Assembly: GCF_029910655.1 (NCBI RefSeq)
Contig: NZ_CP123897.1
Span: 4,763,547-4,827,546, forward strand
DNA length: 64,000 bases
Direction of reading: 5' to 3'
DNA from: Methylomonas sp. UP202
GTDB taxonomy: Bacteria; Pseudomonadota; Gammaproteobacteria; Methylococcales; Methylomonadaceae
Shown here: one piece after another, positions 39,596 to 48,943 of the stretch
How the letters are laid out: each line of letters opens with the position of its first letter
How positions within the stretch are numbered: position 1 is the stretch's first letter
Notes under the pieces: model-generated
Told to the model about the DNA's origin: nothing
Databases searched by the model: none
What the model saw: the letters and a program-made list of their open reading frames with translations, nothing else
Program-made: the position numbers and the translations under genes

Positions 39596-40876
39596 ATGAT
39601 GAACGTATTGATCGTGGGTAGCGGCGGTCGCGAGCACGCGCTCGCCTGGAAGGCCAGACAGTCTCCGCTGGCGGGGCAAATCTATGTCGCGCCCGGCAAC
39701 GCCGGCACCGATTTGGAGAACGGTATCGTTAACGTCGACATCCCGGCGGACGACATCGAAGGTTTATTGGGGTTCGCACTGGCCCGCGACATCGGCCTGA
39801 CTATCGTTGGCCCGGAAGTGCCGCTGGTAAAAGGCATTGTCGATCGCTTCTCGGCGGCAGGCTTGAAATGCTTCGGACCCAAAGCACAAGCCGCGCAATT
39901 GGAAGGCTCCAAATCGTTCTGCAAGGACTTTCTGGCCCGCCATCGCATTCCGACCGCCGAGTACCAAACCTTCACCGACACCGAGGCCGCAATCGCCTAC
40001 ATTCGCCGCAAAGGCGCCCCCATCGTCGTCAAGGCGGACGGACTGGCGGCCGGCAAGGGCGTCATCGTCGCCCAAAACGAGCAACAGGCGATAGACGCGG
40101 TCAACGATATGTTGGCTGGCAACAGTTTCGGTGAAGCCGGACATCGGGTGGTGATTGAGGAGTTCCTGGTCGGAGAGGAAGCCAGCTTCATTGTCATCGT
40201 CGATGGCGAACACGCGCTGGCGATGGCCACCTCGCAAGATCACAAGGCTCGGGACAACGGCGATCTAGGCCCCAATACCGGCGGCATGGGCGCCTATTCG
40301 CCGGCGCCGGTGGTCACGCCCGCCATCCATCAGCGTGTCATGGACGAGGTAATTTATCCCACCTTGCAAGGCATGCGCGACGATGGCACGCCCTACACCG
40401 GCTTCCTCTACGCCGGTTTGATGATCGACGCGCGCGGCAACGTCAAGGTGTTGGAATACAATTGCCGATTCGGCGATCCGGAAACTCAGCCCATCATGAT
40501 GCGGCTAAAATCGGACTTGGTCGAACTCTGCTTGGCGGCGTTGGACGGTAAGCTGGACCAAATTACAACCGAATGGGACGACCGAGCCGCACTCGGCGTG
40601 GTGTTGGCGGCCGGAGGCTACCCGGACGCATACGCCAAGGGCGAACCGATTTCCGGGCTGGACGGCGTCGATTCTGCAAATGCCAAAGTCTTCCACGCCG
40701 GCACGCAAAGCGCCGGCGGCACCATCGTCACCAACGGCGGCCGAGTACTGTGCGCCTGCGCGCTAGGCGACAATATCGCCGACGCACAACGCGAAGCCTA
40801 TGCGCTGTGTAAACGCATCAATTGGCAATCCATTTATTATCGTACCGATATCGGCTTCAAGGCCATCAAGGCTTAG
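39596..40876 (+). CDS. purD: Phosphoribosylamine-glycine ligase (GAR synthetase)
   Basis: 426 residues. It is an ATP-grasp enzyme joining glycine to phosphoribosylamine, the second step of purine synthesis. The N-terminus is [17 protein letters not shown]; the ATP-grasp region contains [14 protein letters not shown], and [10 protein letters not shown] is the family signature. GGAG at 39585 sits 7 nt before the ATG at 39596; a second ATG at 39599 is nearly equivalent. It lies 15 bp after purH, the usual purHD pair, and is followed by a strong bidirectional terminator. Confidence 0.97.
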   Translation: MMNVLIVGSGGREHALAWKARQSPLAGQIYVAPGNAGTDLENGIVNVDIPADDIEGLLGFALARDIGLTIVGPEVPLVKGIVDRFSAAGLKCFGPKAQAAQLEGSKSFCKDFLARHRIPTAEYQTFTDTEAAIAYIRRKGAPIVVKADGLAAGKGVIVAQNEQQAIDAVNDMLAGNSFGEAGHRVVIEEFLVGEEASFIVIVDGEHALAMATSQDHKARDNGDLGPNTGGMGAYSPAPVVTPAIHQRVMDEVIYPTLQGMRDDGTPYTGFLYAGLMIDARGNVKVLEYNCRFGDPETQPIMMRLKSDLVELCLAALDGKLDQITTEWDDRAALGVVLAAGGYPDAYAKGEPISGLDGVDSANAKVFHAGTQSAGGTIVTNGGRVLCACALGDNIADAQREAYALCKRINWQSIYYRTDIGFKAIKA

Positions 40877-40898
40877 CGCGAACCATCGAAAACAAAAA

Positions 40899-40929
40899 GG
40901 CGCGATTGCCCGGCAATCGCGCCTTTTTT
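40899..40929. terminator. Bidirectional rho-independent terminator between purD and the rlpA-like gene
   Basis: GGCGCGATTGCC pairs with a matching GGCAATCGCGCC arm. The hairpin is flanked by AAAAA on the left and TTTTTT on the right, so it can stop the convergent transcripts of purD and the RlpA-like gene. Confidence 0.9.
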
Positions 40930-40934
40930 CCGCG

Positions 40935-41339
40935 CTAAGCTTCGCCCCAGCGCAAGATTTCGATCTTGACTTGAGCCAACCCGGCCTGGACAAATCCCAG
41001 CTCCTTGGCGGCTCGTTTGGAGACGTCGAGCAAGCGCTTGTTATGCCGGCCCGGCCGTCCGTTGACCCGCAGATCAACACTGCGGTTATTGTTGAGATTG
41101 ACCACCCGTAGCAAGGTCCCGAACGGGAGATTGGCATGGGCCGCTGTTAACGAATTTTTGTCGTAGATTTCACCGCTTGCTGTCCGCTGACCATGCAGTT
41201 TATCGCTGTAATAAGAGGCGACTCCGCTATGTGCAATGGACAATAAACCGTGTCTTTCTGTTTTCGCTAAACTTACAGAGCTAAAAGACGCTAGACTCAT
41301 AGAAACCAGCATAACTGCCGTCCATTTCGTTTTTCGCAT
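40935..41339 (-). CDS. RlpA-family (double-psi beta-barrel) exported protein
   Basis: 134 residues. A signal peptide (KTKWTAVMLVSMSLASFSSVSLA, about residues 3-26, shown here only for its hydrophobic run) precedes a compact RlpA-like domain: GVASYYSDKLHGQRTASGE, AAHANLPFGTLLRVVNL and RSVDLRVNGRPG. RlpA proteins bind or cleave peptidoglycan denuded of stem peptides and are usually larger, with a C-terminal SPOR domain; this one has the barrel only. The usual catalytic Asp of the VRINDRGP motif is Asn here (RVNGRPG), which raises doubt about lytic activity. ATG at 41339 is chosen because GGAGG lies 6-7 nt upstream. It converges on purD. Confidence 0.85.
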   Translation of the reverse strand: MRKTKWTAVMLVSMSLASFSSVSLAKTERHGLLSIAHSGVASYYSDKLHGQRTASGEIYDKNSLTAAHANLPFGTLLRVVNLNNNRSVDLRVNGRPGRHNKRLLDVSKRAAKELGFVQAGLAQVKIEILRWGEA

Positions 41340-41502
41340 CCTACCCTCCTTTCGTTGAGTATTGACAGGAGGTAGGGAGGTTACCCCAGAAGGCATTGAT
41401 TTGGCAAGCCTTTACGGCCAAACGGCTCTAGCGTCGCTCCAAAAACGTGACGATCCGCCAACAAAAATCCAGAGCCGGCAAGGGATAGCCGGCGTCAACC
41501 GA

Positions 41503-41868
41503 TCAGCCAAAAAAGAAGAAAATTTGCTTGGTCATCGCGACTTTCGAAATATAAAACAGGCAAAGCAAGGCCACGCCAAACCACCTCCAGCGACTTGCGC
41601 CCTCCTCGCGGATAGTCCGAACACCGGCGATCATAAAGCCGACCAAAACCACTAATTTCGCGATAATCCACCCGAAGTTGCCGGCAAGCCAGTCGCCTTG
41701 AAATACCAAAACCGAGCCACTCAACAACAGCACGCCGGCGATGACATGCGGAGCCAGTTTCAGCCATTTCCGCGCCAATAGTTCCGGCTTAAATTGCGCC
41801 AACGCTACCCGCCCCAAAAAACTGACCACCAGCAATGCCACGAAAAACAAGTGAATATGCTTAACCAT
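41503..41868 (-). CDS. SirB2-family small membrane protein
   Basis: 121 residues with four hydrophobic segments (near 5-22, 40-60, 70-90 and 97-113). HIHLFFVALLVVSFLGR at the start and the central KLAPHVIAGVLLLSG stretch are typical of the SirB2 family ('invasion gene expression up-regulator'), whose molecular function is unknown. The ATG at 41868 is preceded by GGAG; an upstream in-frame start at 41898 is less likely. It stands alone on the minus strand. Confidence 0.8.
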   Translation of the reverse strand: MVKHIHLFFVALLVVSFLGRVALAQFKPELLARKWLKLAPHVIAGVLLLSGSVLVFQGDWLAGNFGWIIAKLVVLVGFMIAGVRTIREEGASRWRWFGVALLCLFYISKVAMTKQIFFFFG

Positions 41869-42116
41869 GTAAACGTTTCTCCGAATGTAAAAAGACAACC
41901 AAACCGCCGAATACCGAAGCTATCCGCCCGATCAGTAGCGCTGGCGAGCTTAAGATACCCCGAACCGAAGCTAAAACCCACATCCGCCTCGATACCGGTC
42001 GCCTGTCTGCAAGCGACGCCTTGCGTCCCAGTCGCATACAAAACAAATTTTTATCAATTAATTCATAAACATAAGCCGACACCAACACCAATCAGCACAA
42101 AAAAAAAAATAATGTT

Positions 42117-42145
42117 TTGACACAAAACAAATTTAAGTGTAAAAA
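42117..42145 (+). promoter_or_regulatory. Sigma-70-type promoter for the small membrane protein
   Basis: A perfect -35 (TTGACA, 42117-42122), a 17-bp spacer and TAAAAA as -10 (4 of 6). It lies about 100 bp before the ATG of the 65-residue protein. The rest of the 41869-42244 gap is A-rich and shows no gene. Confidence 0.6.
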
Positions 42146-42244
42146 ATACCCCGTCGACTAAAAAAACACTAAACATTCGACATACAACTCGAGTTGCCCC
42201 TGCTAGACGGGCTGATTATTACAACAAAGATGAGGATTATAAAA

Positions 42245-42442
42245 ATGGCTGAACAAGAAAAAGACAATACCTTTACCGTCGTCGCTGTCGTAACCGCTAT
42301 CGCTATTGCTGGCGTACTACTTCTGAAAATGGACGAAACTAAACACTTGAAAATGAGCGGCGAAACCACTGCTCAACAGGAAGCACAAGTCTTGGCTAAA
42401 CACAAAGACTTCAACAACGATATCCTGAGCCAAGCAAAGTAA
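42245..42442 (+). CDS. Small single-helix membrane protein, unknown function
   Basis: 65 residues. A short charged N-terminus (MAEQEKDN) precedes one transmembrane helix (about residues 9-27, TFTVVAVVTAIAIAGVLLL), then a polar, lysine-rich tail ending in KDFNNDILSQAK. I do not recognise a family. Support for it being real: GAGG upstream of the ATG, a strong -35 promoter at 42117, and an excellent rho-independent terminator 40 bp after the stop, so it is a stand-alone transcription unit. The topology is probably N-in with a soluble tail. It could be a stress-type or assembly-factor small protein; nothing in the sequence decides this. Confidence 0.75.
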   Translation: MAEQEKDNTFTVVAVVTAIAIAGVLLLKMDETKHLKMSGETTAQQEAQVLAKHKDFNNDILSQAK

Positions 42443-42481
42443 TCGTTTTCCATAATAATAATTAAGTTCTTCTTTCGATTA

Positions 42482-42513
42482 GGCGCTGTTTCTATAGAAA
42501 CAGCGCCTTTTTT
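42482..42513 (+). terminator. Rho-independent terminator after the small membrane protein
   Basis: GGCGCTGTTTC, loop TATA, GAAACAGCGCC, then TTTTTT: a perfect 11-bp stem with a T tract. Confidence 0.93.
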
Positions 42514-42598
42514 GTGCCTCACGTAAACCGGTCCGACGCTTCGACTGGCGCTTAACTACGGTAAAATCACCGGTTTCCAACCATCTCTGCAAAGCTCA

Positions 42599-44887
42599 AT
42601 GGATGTCATCAAGCGCATAGCCGCGGAACTCTCCGTCAAACCTCAACAAATCGCCGCCGCCGTCGCGTTGCTCGACGAAGGCGCCACCGTGCCGTTTATC
42701 GCCCGCTACCGTAAGGAAGTGACCGAAGGCCTGGACGACACTCAATTGCGGCATCTGGAGGAAAGGCTAACTTATCTACGGGAACTGAACGACAGACGCA
42801 ATACGATACTCGACAGCATACGTTCGCAGGGCAAACTGACACCGGAGCTGGAACAGGCCATACTCGACGCAGATACCAAAACCTTGCTGGAAGACTTGTA
42901 CCTACCTTACAAACCCAAGCGCCGTACCAAGGCGCAAATCGCCCGCGAAGCCGGACTGGAGCCGCTGGCCGATGCGCTATTGGACGATCGCGAACTCATT
43001 CCGGAGCAAGTCGCCCAGCACTATATCGATGCGGACAAAGGGATAGCCGATGTCGCCGCCGCGTTGGATGGCGCCCGCCAGATCATCATGGAACGAATTT
43101 CCGAAGACGCCGAATTACTTTCCGAACTGCGGGAGCGCATTTGGAACAAAGGCATATTGCAATCGACCATCGTCGCCGGCAAGGAAGTTGAAGCCGCGAA
43201 ATTCAAGGATTACTTCGATTACAGCGAAGCCATCAACAAAATTCCGTCGCATCGCGCGTTGGCCCTGTTCCGCGGCCGTAACGAGGACATGCTGAATTTA
43301 ACGCTGAAACCGGCCGAGCTTGACCAGGAAGAACATCAACTCTGCACCCAATTCGTTTGCCAGCGTTTACAGATCACCGACACCGCCAAACCCGCGGACT
43401 CTTGGCTGGCCGATACCGCCCGTTTCGCCTGGAAGATCAAACTCTTCACCCGCATCGACATGGATTTGAAACTGCGCTTGCGCGAAGCCGCCGAGCAGGA
43501 GGCCATCCGCGTTTTCGCCAGCAATTTGCGCGACTTGTTGCTGGCGGCGCCGGCAGGTCCGAAAGCGACGATGGGTCTGGATCCCGGTATCCGCACCGGC
43601 GTCAAGGTGGCGGTCGTCGATGCCACCGGCAAACTGCTGGCCACCGAAACCGTTTATCCCCACCAGCCGAAAAACCAGTGGGACCAATCCATCGCCACGC
43701 TGGCGCGCATGATTGCTCAATTCGGCGTGCAACTGGTCAGTATCGGCAACGGTACCGCATCCCGTGAAACCGACCAGCTGGTCGCCGATTTGATGAAACG
43801 GCATAAAGAACTGCTGTTCCAGAAAATCACCGTTTCGGAAGCCGGCGCCTCGGTGTATTCGGCATCGGAATTGGCCGCCAAGGAATTTCCCGATCTCGAC
43901 GTATCGTTACGCGGCGCGGTATCCATCGCCCGCCGCTTGCAAGACCCGTTGGCCGAATTGGTCAAGATCGACCCCAAATCCATCGGCGTCGGCCAATACC
44001 AGCACGACGTCAACCAAGTGCAACTGGCTCGCATGTTGGACACCGTGGTCGAAGATTGCGTGAACGCGGTCGGTGTTGACGTCAATACCGCATCGGTCGC
44101 CTTGCTGAAACAAGTCTCCGGCCTGAGTGCCAGTATCAGCGAAAACATCGTCGCCTTCCGCAACCAAAACGGCCCTTTCGCCAACCGCGCGCAGTTGAAG
44201 AAAGTGCCGCGCCTCGGCGACAAAGCCTTCGAACAGGCCGCCGGCTTTTTACGCATCATGAACGGCGACAACCCGCTCGACGCCTCGGCGGTGCATCCCG
44301 AGGCTTACCCGGTGGTCAACGCCATCCTGGACGACACCGGCAAATCGATACGCGATCTGATTGGCCAAAGCCAGGCACTACGTAGCCTGAATCCCGCCAA
44401 CTACGCCAACGCCGACTTCGGCCTGCCGACCGTCACCGATATTTTGCAGGAATTGGAAAAACCCGGCCGCGACCCGCGCCCCGAGTTCAAAAGCGTGCAA
44501 TTCAAGGAAGGTGTCGAGAAAATCACCGATCTGGAACCCGGCATGACACTGGAGGGTGTGGTCACCAATGTCGCCGCCTTTGGCGCCTTCGTCGACATCG
44601 GCGTGCACCAGGACGGTCTGGTGCATATTTCTCACTTGGCCGACGACTTCGTCAAGGATCCGCGCGATGTCGTCAAAGCGGGCGACATGGTCAAAGTCAG
44701 AGTATTGGAAATCGATGTCGCTAGGCAGCGGATTTCGTTGAGCATGAAAAAGAGTGTCGACGAAGCCGACATCGTGCGCGGCGAAAAGCCGCAAAGGCCC
44801 GCGAACAAACCGGCGCTTAAAGGCAAACCACAACAGGTTGTGCCGAATACCATGAGCAATGCCTTCGCCAAGGCCTTGAAAAAGTAA
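42599..44887 (+). CDS. tex: Tex family RNA-binding transcription accessory protein
   Basis: 762 residues, the normal Tex/YhgF length. Order: N-terminal helical Tex region (1-200), with [17 protein letters not shown] near 32-48 and [14 protein letters not shown] near 100; a YqgF/RuvC-like RNase H fold (about 325-450) starting [17 protein letters not shown]; helix-hairpin-helix repeats (about 490-560, with [15 protein letters not shown] and [17 protein letters not shown]); and a C-terminal S1 RNA-binding domain (about 645-715, [19 protein letters not shown]). The protein acts in the cytoplasm on RNA and transcription complexes. It is transcribed alone. Confidence 0.97.
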   Translation: MDVIKRIAAELSVKPQQIAAAVALLDEGATVPFIARYRKEVTEGLDDTQLRHLEERLTYLRELNDRRNTILDSIRSQGKLTPELEQAILDADTKTLLEDLYLPYKPKRRTKAQIAREAGLEPLADALLDDRELIPEQVAQHYIDADKGIADVAAALDGARQIIMERISEDAELLSELRERIWNKGILQSTIVAGKEVEAAKFKDYFDYSEAINKIPSHRALALFRGRNEDMLNLTLKPAELDQEEHQLCTQFVCQRLQITDTAKPADSWLADTARFAWKIKLFTRIDMDLKLRLREAAEQEAIRVFASNLRDLLLAAPAGPKATMGLDPGIRTGVKVAVVDATGKLLATETVYPHQPKNQWDQSIATLARMIAQFGVQLVSIGNGTASRETDQLVADLMKRHKELLFQKITVSEAGASVYSASELAAKEFPDLDVSLRGAVSIARRLQDPLAELVKIDPKSIGVGQYQHDVNQVQLARMLDTVVEDCVNAVGVDVNTASVALLKQVSGLSASISENIVAFRNQNGPFANRAQLKKVPRLGDKAFEQAAGFLRIMNGDNPLDASAVHPEAYPVVNAILDDTGKSIRDLIGQSQALRSLNPANYANADFGLPTVTDILQELEKPGRDPRPEFKSVQFKEGVEKITDLEPGMTLEGVVTNVAAFGAFVDIGVHQDGLVHISHLADDFVKDPRDVVKAGDMVKVRVLEIDVARQRISLSMKKSVDEADIVRGEKPQRPANKPALKGKPQQVVPNTMSNAFAKALKK

Positions 44888-44968
44888 GCACACCCACTGC
44901 TATACTTGCTCGGGTACCGTCGCCCGCTTGCGGGCGGCGCCGATTCGTCAACAGATTCAGGATACGCT

Positions 44969-45352
44969 ATGAAAGCAAAGCAAACCGTTTGGGCCTTCAG
45001 CTTGATCGCCGCGTTCGCCGCCGCCGCGCATGCCCAACCCGGTGAAAACGAAAGCTATGGAGAAACGGTAGGCCGCAAACTCAGCTCCGGATTGGCCAAT
45101 ATCGCCACTGCGTCGCTGGAAATCCCTAAGAACATCATCATCATCAATAACCAGAGCAATGTCGTGTACGGTTTCGTTGGCGGCACTTTCAAAGGCTTGA
45201 TCAATATGGGGGCCAGGATGGGCGTCGGTGTGCTTGACTTAATCTCGGCGCCGATTCCCACTCAACCCATCGTCAGGCCGGTCTACGTTTGGGACGATTT
45301 CAACGCGGACACCACTTACGGCAAAGCCTTCAAACCGACGCCAAATCCATGA
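44969..45352 (+). CDS. Exosortase system-associated protein, TIGR04073 type
   Basis: 127 residues. A signal peptide (residues 1-23, ending AAAHAQ) gives a small exported protein. The core KLSSGLANIATASLEIPKN followed by a glycine-rich segment matches, from memory, the TIGR04073 family that co-occurs with exosortase/PEP-CTERM systems; its function is unknown. The ATG at 44969 was chosen because it gives a clean signal peptide. It lies about 6.4 kb from the exosortase-type sugar locus, between tex and sbcC, rather than within it. A GC hairpin (CGCCCGC/GCGGGCG, 44925-44940) precedes it. Confidence 0.75.
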   Translation: MKAKQTVWAFSLIAAFAAAAHAQPGENESYGETVGRKLSSGLANIATASLEIPKNIIIINNQSNVVYGFVGGTFKGLINMGARMGVGVLDLISAPIPTQPIVRPVYVWDDFNADTTYGKAFKPTPNP

Positions 45353-45363
45353 ACACCTGAACA

Positions 45364-45389
45364 GGCCCGACCGCGCCGGCGGTCAGGCC
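45364..45389. terminator. GC-rich hairpin between convergent genes
   Basis: GGCC-c-GACCGC and GCGGTC-a-GGCC form a 10-bp stem with one mismatch, located between the TIGR04073-type gene and sbcC and overlapping the sbcC stop. There is no T tract, so intrinsic termination is uncertain. Confidence 0.4.
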
Positions 45390-48300
45390 ACCATTTTCAA
45401 CTCGCTAAAACCGTTGGTGTTTTTGACCAACTCGATTTGGGTCTTAATCCGCTTTTTCACGGCATCTACGTGAGAAATCACCCCGACAATCTTACCTTGG
45501 GTTTTCAGGCTCTCCAGCGTCGTCATCGCCAGATACAGCGCCTCGGCGTCAAGATTGCCGAACCCCTCGTCCAAGAACAAGGAATCGATCGCTCTACCGT
45601 TGTTGGCAATTTCCGATAGAGCCAAGGCCAGCGCCAGGCTGACAACAAAACTCTCGCCGCCCGATAAGGTTTTCGGCAAACGCCGTACGTTGATCTGCTT
45701 AGTATCCTCGACTTCCAATGCCAAACCGTACTCGCTAAAGCCGTTACGTAAATAATAGCGACCGCTCAAGCCTTCCAAGATTCGATTCGCCTGCCGTAGC
45801 AGTTTCTCGACCAACAACTGTTGAATCCGCCGCCGCATCCCGCCCTGCTCGTGGTTGATCAAATTCAACTCCGCTTCCGCTTCGGCGAAAGCCGCTAGTT
45901 CCCGCCGCAGTTGTTCTTGCAGTTCGCCAAAGGTCTCCGCGTAAGTCTGTTGCTTGGCCAGTTTGTGCTCCAAGCTACGGATCTCGTGCTCGGCAATGTC
46001 GATTTTTTCAGACAGCGCGCGTTGCATGGCTAGTAAATCGGCCGCTGTGTCGGGCCCAGGCAACGCGGCATAGGCTTTTTGCAAGCGTAAATCCAGCTCG
46101 GCCAATTCTACGTTCAATGCCGCCAAGCGCTGCTCCAATTGCACTAGCTTCCCAGACATTTCCGCCCGGCTATCCCACTGCGCCAACACCGCCCGCAAGC
46201 TGTCCAGATCGCTGAAACCGCCGGCCAGCAATCGCTGCAGCAATTGGTCGTGGTCAACCTCGTAATCCGCCTCCAACTCACTGAGCCGAACTTCAAGGTC
46301 GGCGATTGACGTTTGTTTCTCGAACAATGCCAAATGCAAACCCGACAACTCATGGCTTTGCAAGGCTTCGGACAGTTCGGCAATTTCCGCTTGATAGCGA
46401 ATAATGCGCGCCTGACCGGATTGCAAACCGTCCTGCAAACCGTTGATATCGCCAAGCACACCCTGCTTGCGCAAATCGCGTATTTGATAGTCCTGGCGCC
46501 GGACATTCAGGCGATCGAACAAAGCATTTTCCTTGGACTTGCCCGGTATTTTCTCCCCCAGAGGCATCAACGCTTTCTCCAGTTTGTCCAACAAGGCCTT
46601 TTCAGAAGCTTTCAACGCGGCCAATTGCTGTTCGCCTTCAATGGCTTCGGGCGGACGGTTGTTCCACGCGGTTTCCAATTGCTCGACGACAGCCGCCAAT
46701 TTGAGGATTTGCGCTTGTTTCACGCCGATTTCGTCGGTCCATTTCCCGATGTTGCGTTGCCACTGGCCGACATCTTTCAGCAGCAGTTTAATTTTTTCGA
46801 GTTCTTCGGTTTCCTGGTCCAAACACTGCTTTTGCAAGCTCAGATTTTCGATCGCCATACCGTCGCGGGCGACATTCAGCCGATTCACCAAAACCCGCCA
46901 TTGCGCGCGCATTTCCTGCAAGCGCCGTTCCTTGGCGGACATCTGTGAACTACGTTTTTCCGCCGCGGTCAACTGGGCTTCGATATTGGCCATGGCAGCC
47001 TTCAAAGCTTGCATTTTGCCGCGCTGATCGACTAACGCCTTTTTTGAGTCGGTCATTACCGGCGGTTTCGACGTGTAAGGATGATGCAAGGAGCCGCATA
47101 GGAAACAAGGTTTGCCATCCACCAATTTCCCGCGATCGGGCGTCATTTTGCGCAACAAGGCCTCGTTGGCGATCGCTTGTTCCAGCGCCGAGCCGATGTT
47201 TTCCTCTCGGCCGAATTCGTGTTTCAGCGCCGCCAATTTGTCGCGCAGTTCGCCCTCGTCGGGAAACTCCGACGACTTGTTCGTCGACAGCCAACCGAAC
47301 AAGCCCTTTTTGGTCACCTTCGCATTGACGCTGGCTAACGAATACAACTCTTGGAAATCGTTGACCCTCGCCTGTTGCTCGGATAACAGCTCGCGAATTT
47401 CATCGACGCTTCTACCCTGACCGTGCGTCGCGATATTTGCCTCGGCTGCCGCGATCCGCTCCTGTAACTCAACCAAGCCGGCCTTGGCATCGGTCAAGGC
47501 TGTTTGATTCTTTTTCAAGGCCGCCGAGGTATTTTTCGACCAAGCCAACTGCGTCTTCTGCTTGGCACCTAGTTCCGCGATCTCGGTTCTGAGATTGCGC
47601 AACTGCACGACATCCGGAAAGTCGGTTAGCAGAATGGCCTCGCTGCGATGCTCTTGCAACCACCCTTCCAGCTCGGTGAGCGCGGCACGTTTGTCGGCCA
47701 AGGTTTGCTGGGCCGTTTCCACCGCCGCCATTTCTCTGGGCAATTCTAATTTCAGCTCGCTGAGCCTGATCTTGATGTCATCGATAATCCGTTTCTGCGA
47801 GGCCCAATCCCGATCGCCGGCGGGTGGATCCAGATCGCTGCCGCCAACGCCCAACTGCTGACGCAGACTAGCCACTTCCCGGCGCAAACTCGCTAGCTCG
47901 CTTTGGAGTTCGCCGATTTTAGACTGCTTGGCATCCAATCCCGCCAACTGTTCACGATAGCTGTCGACATCGTCAATCGCGGCGATTCGTTGCAAATCCG
48001 ATTGCAAAGTCTGCATTTGGGTTTGAAGCTCGGCGGTTTGCCGGGCCAGTTGCCGCTCTTCGGCCTCCAATGCGGCGACGTTTTCCAATTTAAGCTGATG
48101 TTGTCTTAAATAGTCCTGCTGACCGGACAATTCGGTGTGTTGATCTAGAAAATCCCGCAGGTCGGCGCGACTGGCGTCGAGTTCTGCTTCCTCGAGCAAG
48201 GGAATCGCGGCGCTATCCTGTTGCAATTGGCGGACGCGATCCGCGATTTGGCGATAGTGGGCTTCGACTTGTTGGCGGTATTGTTCGTAAATGTCGCCGC

Positions 48301-48823
48301 CGGCGATTTTTTCGAGTATGTCCATGCGCTCGCTATCCAGCGCATTTAAAAATACCGCGAAATCGCCTTGCGGCAACACCATCGATTTGCTGAATTTATG
48401 GAAATCCATACCGGTCAGTTCGGCAATCCGCCCACGCACCGTCGATGGCGTTTCGGCCAACAACTCGTCGCTCTCGCCAAGCTTGGTCAACGACATCTCG
48501 GTCTCGGCCCGCGACTGTTTATCGCCTTCCGCCCGCCTGGCATACCAATCGGAACGAAACTTCTCGCCACCCAACGAAAACTCGACGCTGGCCACGCTTT
48601 CGTCGGTCTGTTTGGTCATTACATGCTCGGCCGGCTTGTCGAAACGAAAGGTCTCGCCATAGAGGCCCAGCGTGATGACATCAAGGATACTGGTTTTACC
48701 CGAACCGTTCGGACCGGTAATCGCAAACACGCCAGCCTCAGCGATAGGCCCTTGATCGAAATAGATCCGCCCTTCGCCGGCCAGGGAATTGATGTTTTTG
48801 TAACGAATGTTCAGGATGCGCAT
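45383..48823 (-). CDS. sbcC: SbcC-type SMC-like nuclease ATPase subunit
   Basis: 1146 residues. It is the Rad50-like ATPase partner of the SbcD nuclease, which together process hairpins and DNA ends. Walker A is GPNGSGKT (residues 37-44). Long heptad-rich coiled coils flank a central zinc-hook CFLC near 573. The C-terminal ATPase half has the LSGGES signature near 1054 and the Walker B LFLDEGFGNLD near 1085. All the key elements are intact. sbcD, usually just upstream, is absent: the region before the start holds only about 120 bp and then the end of an unrelated glycosyltransferase gene. Confidence 0.95.
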   Translation of the reverse strand: MRILNIRYKNINSLAGEGRIYFDQGPIAEAGVFAITGPNGSGKTSILDVITLGLYGETFRFDKPAEHVMTKQTDESVASVEFSLGGEKFRSDWYARRAEGDKQSRAETEMSLTKLGESDELLAETPSTVRGRIAELTGMDFHKFSKSMVLPQGDFAVFLNALDSERMDILEKIAGGDIYEQYRQQVEAHYRQIADRVRQLQQDSAAIPLLEEAELDASRADLRDFLDQHTELSGQQDYLRQHQLKLENVAALEAEERQLARQTAELQTQMQTLQSDLQRIAAIDDVDSYREQLAGLDAKQSKIGELQSELASLRREVASLRQQLGVGGSDLDPPAGDRDWASQKRIIDDIKIRLSELKLELPREMAAVETAQQTLADKRAALTELEGWLQEHRSEAILLTDFPDVVQLRNLRTEIAELGAKQKTQLAWSKNTSAALKKNQTALTDAKAGLVELQERIAAAEANIATHGQGRSVDEIRELLSEQQARVNDFQELYSLASVNAKVTKKGLFGWLSTNKSSEFPDEGELRDKLAALKHEFGREENIGSALEQAIANEALLRKMTPDRGKLVDGKPCFLCGSLHHPYTSKPPVMTDSKKALVDQRGKMQALKAAMANIEAQLTAAEKRSSQMSAKERRLQEMRAQWRVLVNRLNVARDGMAIENLSLQKQCLDQETEELEKIKLLLKDVGQWQRNIGKWTDEIGVKQAQILKLAAVVEQLETAWNNRPPEAIEGEQQLAALKASEKALLDKLEKALMPLGEKIPGKSKENALFDRLNVRRQDYQIRDLRKQGVLGDINGLQDGLQSGQARIIRYQAEIAELSEALQSHELSGLHLALFEKQTSIADLEVRLSELEADYEVDHDQLLQRLLAGGFSDLDSLRAVLAQWDSRAEMSGKLVQLEQRLAALNVELAELDLRLQKAYAALPGPDTAADLLAMQRALSEKIDIAEHEIRSLEHKLAKQQTYAETFGELQEQLRRELAAFAEAEAELNLINHEQGGMRRRIQQLLVEKLLRQANRILEGLSGRYYLRNGFSEYGLALEVEDTKQINVRRLPKTLSGGESFVVSLALALALSEIANNGRAIDSLFLDEGFGNLDAEALYLAMTTLESLKTQGKIVGVISHVDAVKKRIKTQIELVKNTNGFSELKMVA

Positions 48824-48854
48824 GCCGGATGAATTCAGTCATTCGAAAGTAGGA

Positions 48855-48872
48855 GGCGTTCGCACGAACGCC
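48855..48872. repeat. Perfect 8-bp inverted repeat upstream of sbcC
   Basis: GGCGTTCG-CA-CGAACGCC, preceded by GTAGGA. The shape resembles a dispersed intergenic REP-like unit. No second copy was noticed in this window. Confidence 0.4.
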
Positions 48873-48943
48873 ATCCGAAAATCGACACCATGTTACACGA
48901 TGGGCACGCCTTAGGAAACCGTAGCCCCAACCTTGTTCGGAAT

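Noticed and set aside
39053-39679. Open frames antisense to purH and purD
   Set aside because: They run across the purH/purD boundary and carry no family motifs; both sense genes are certain.
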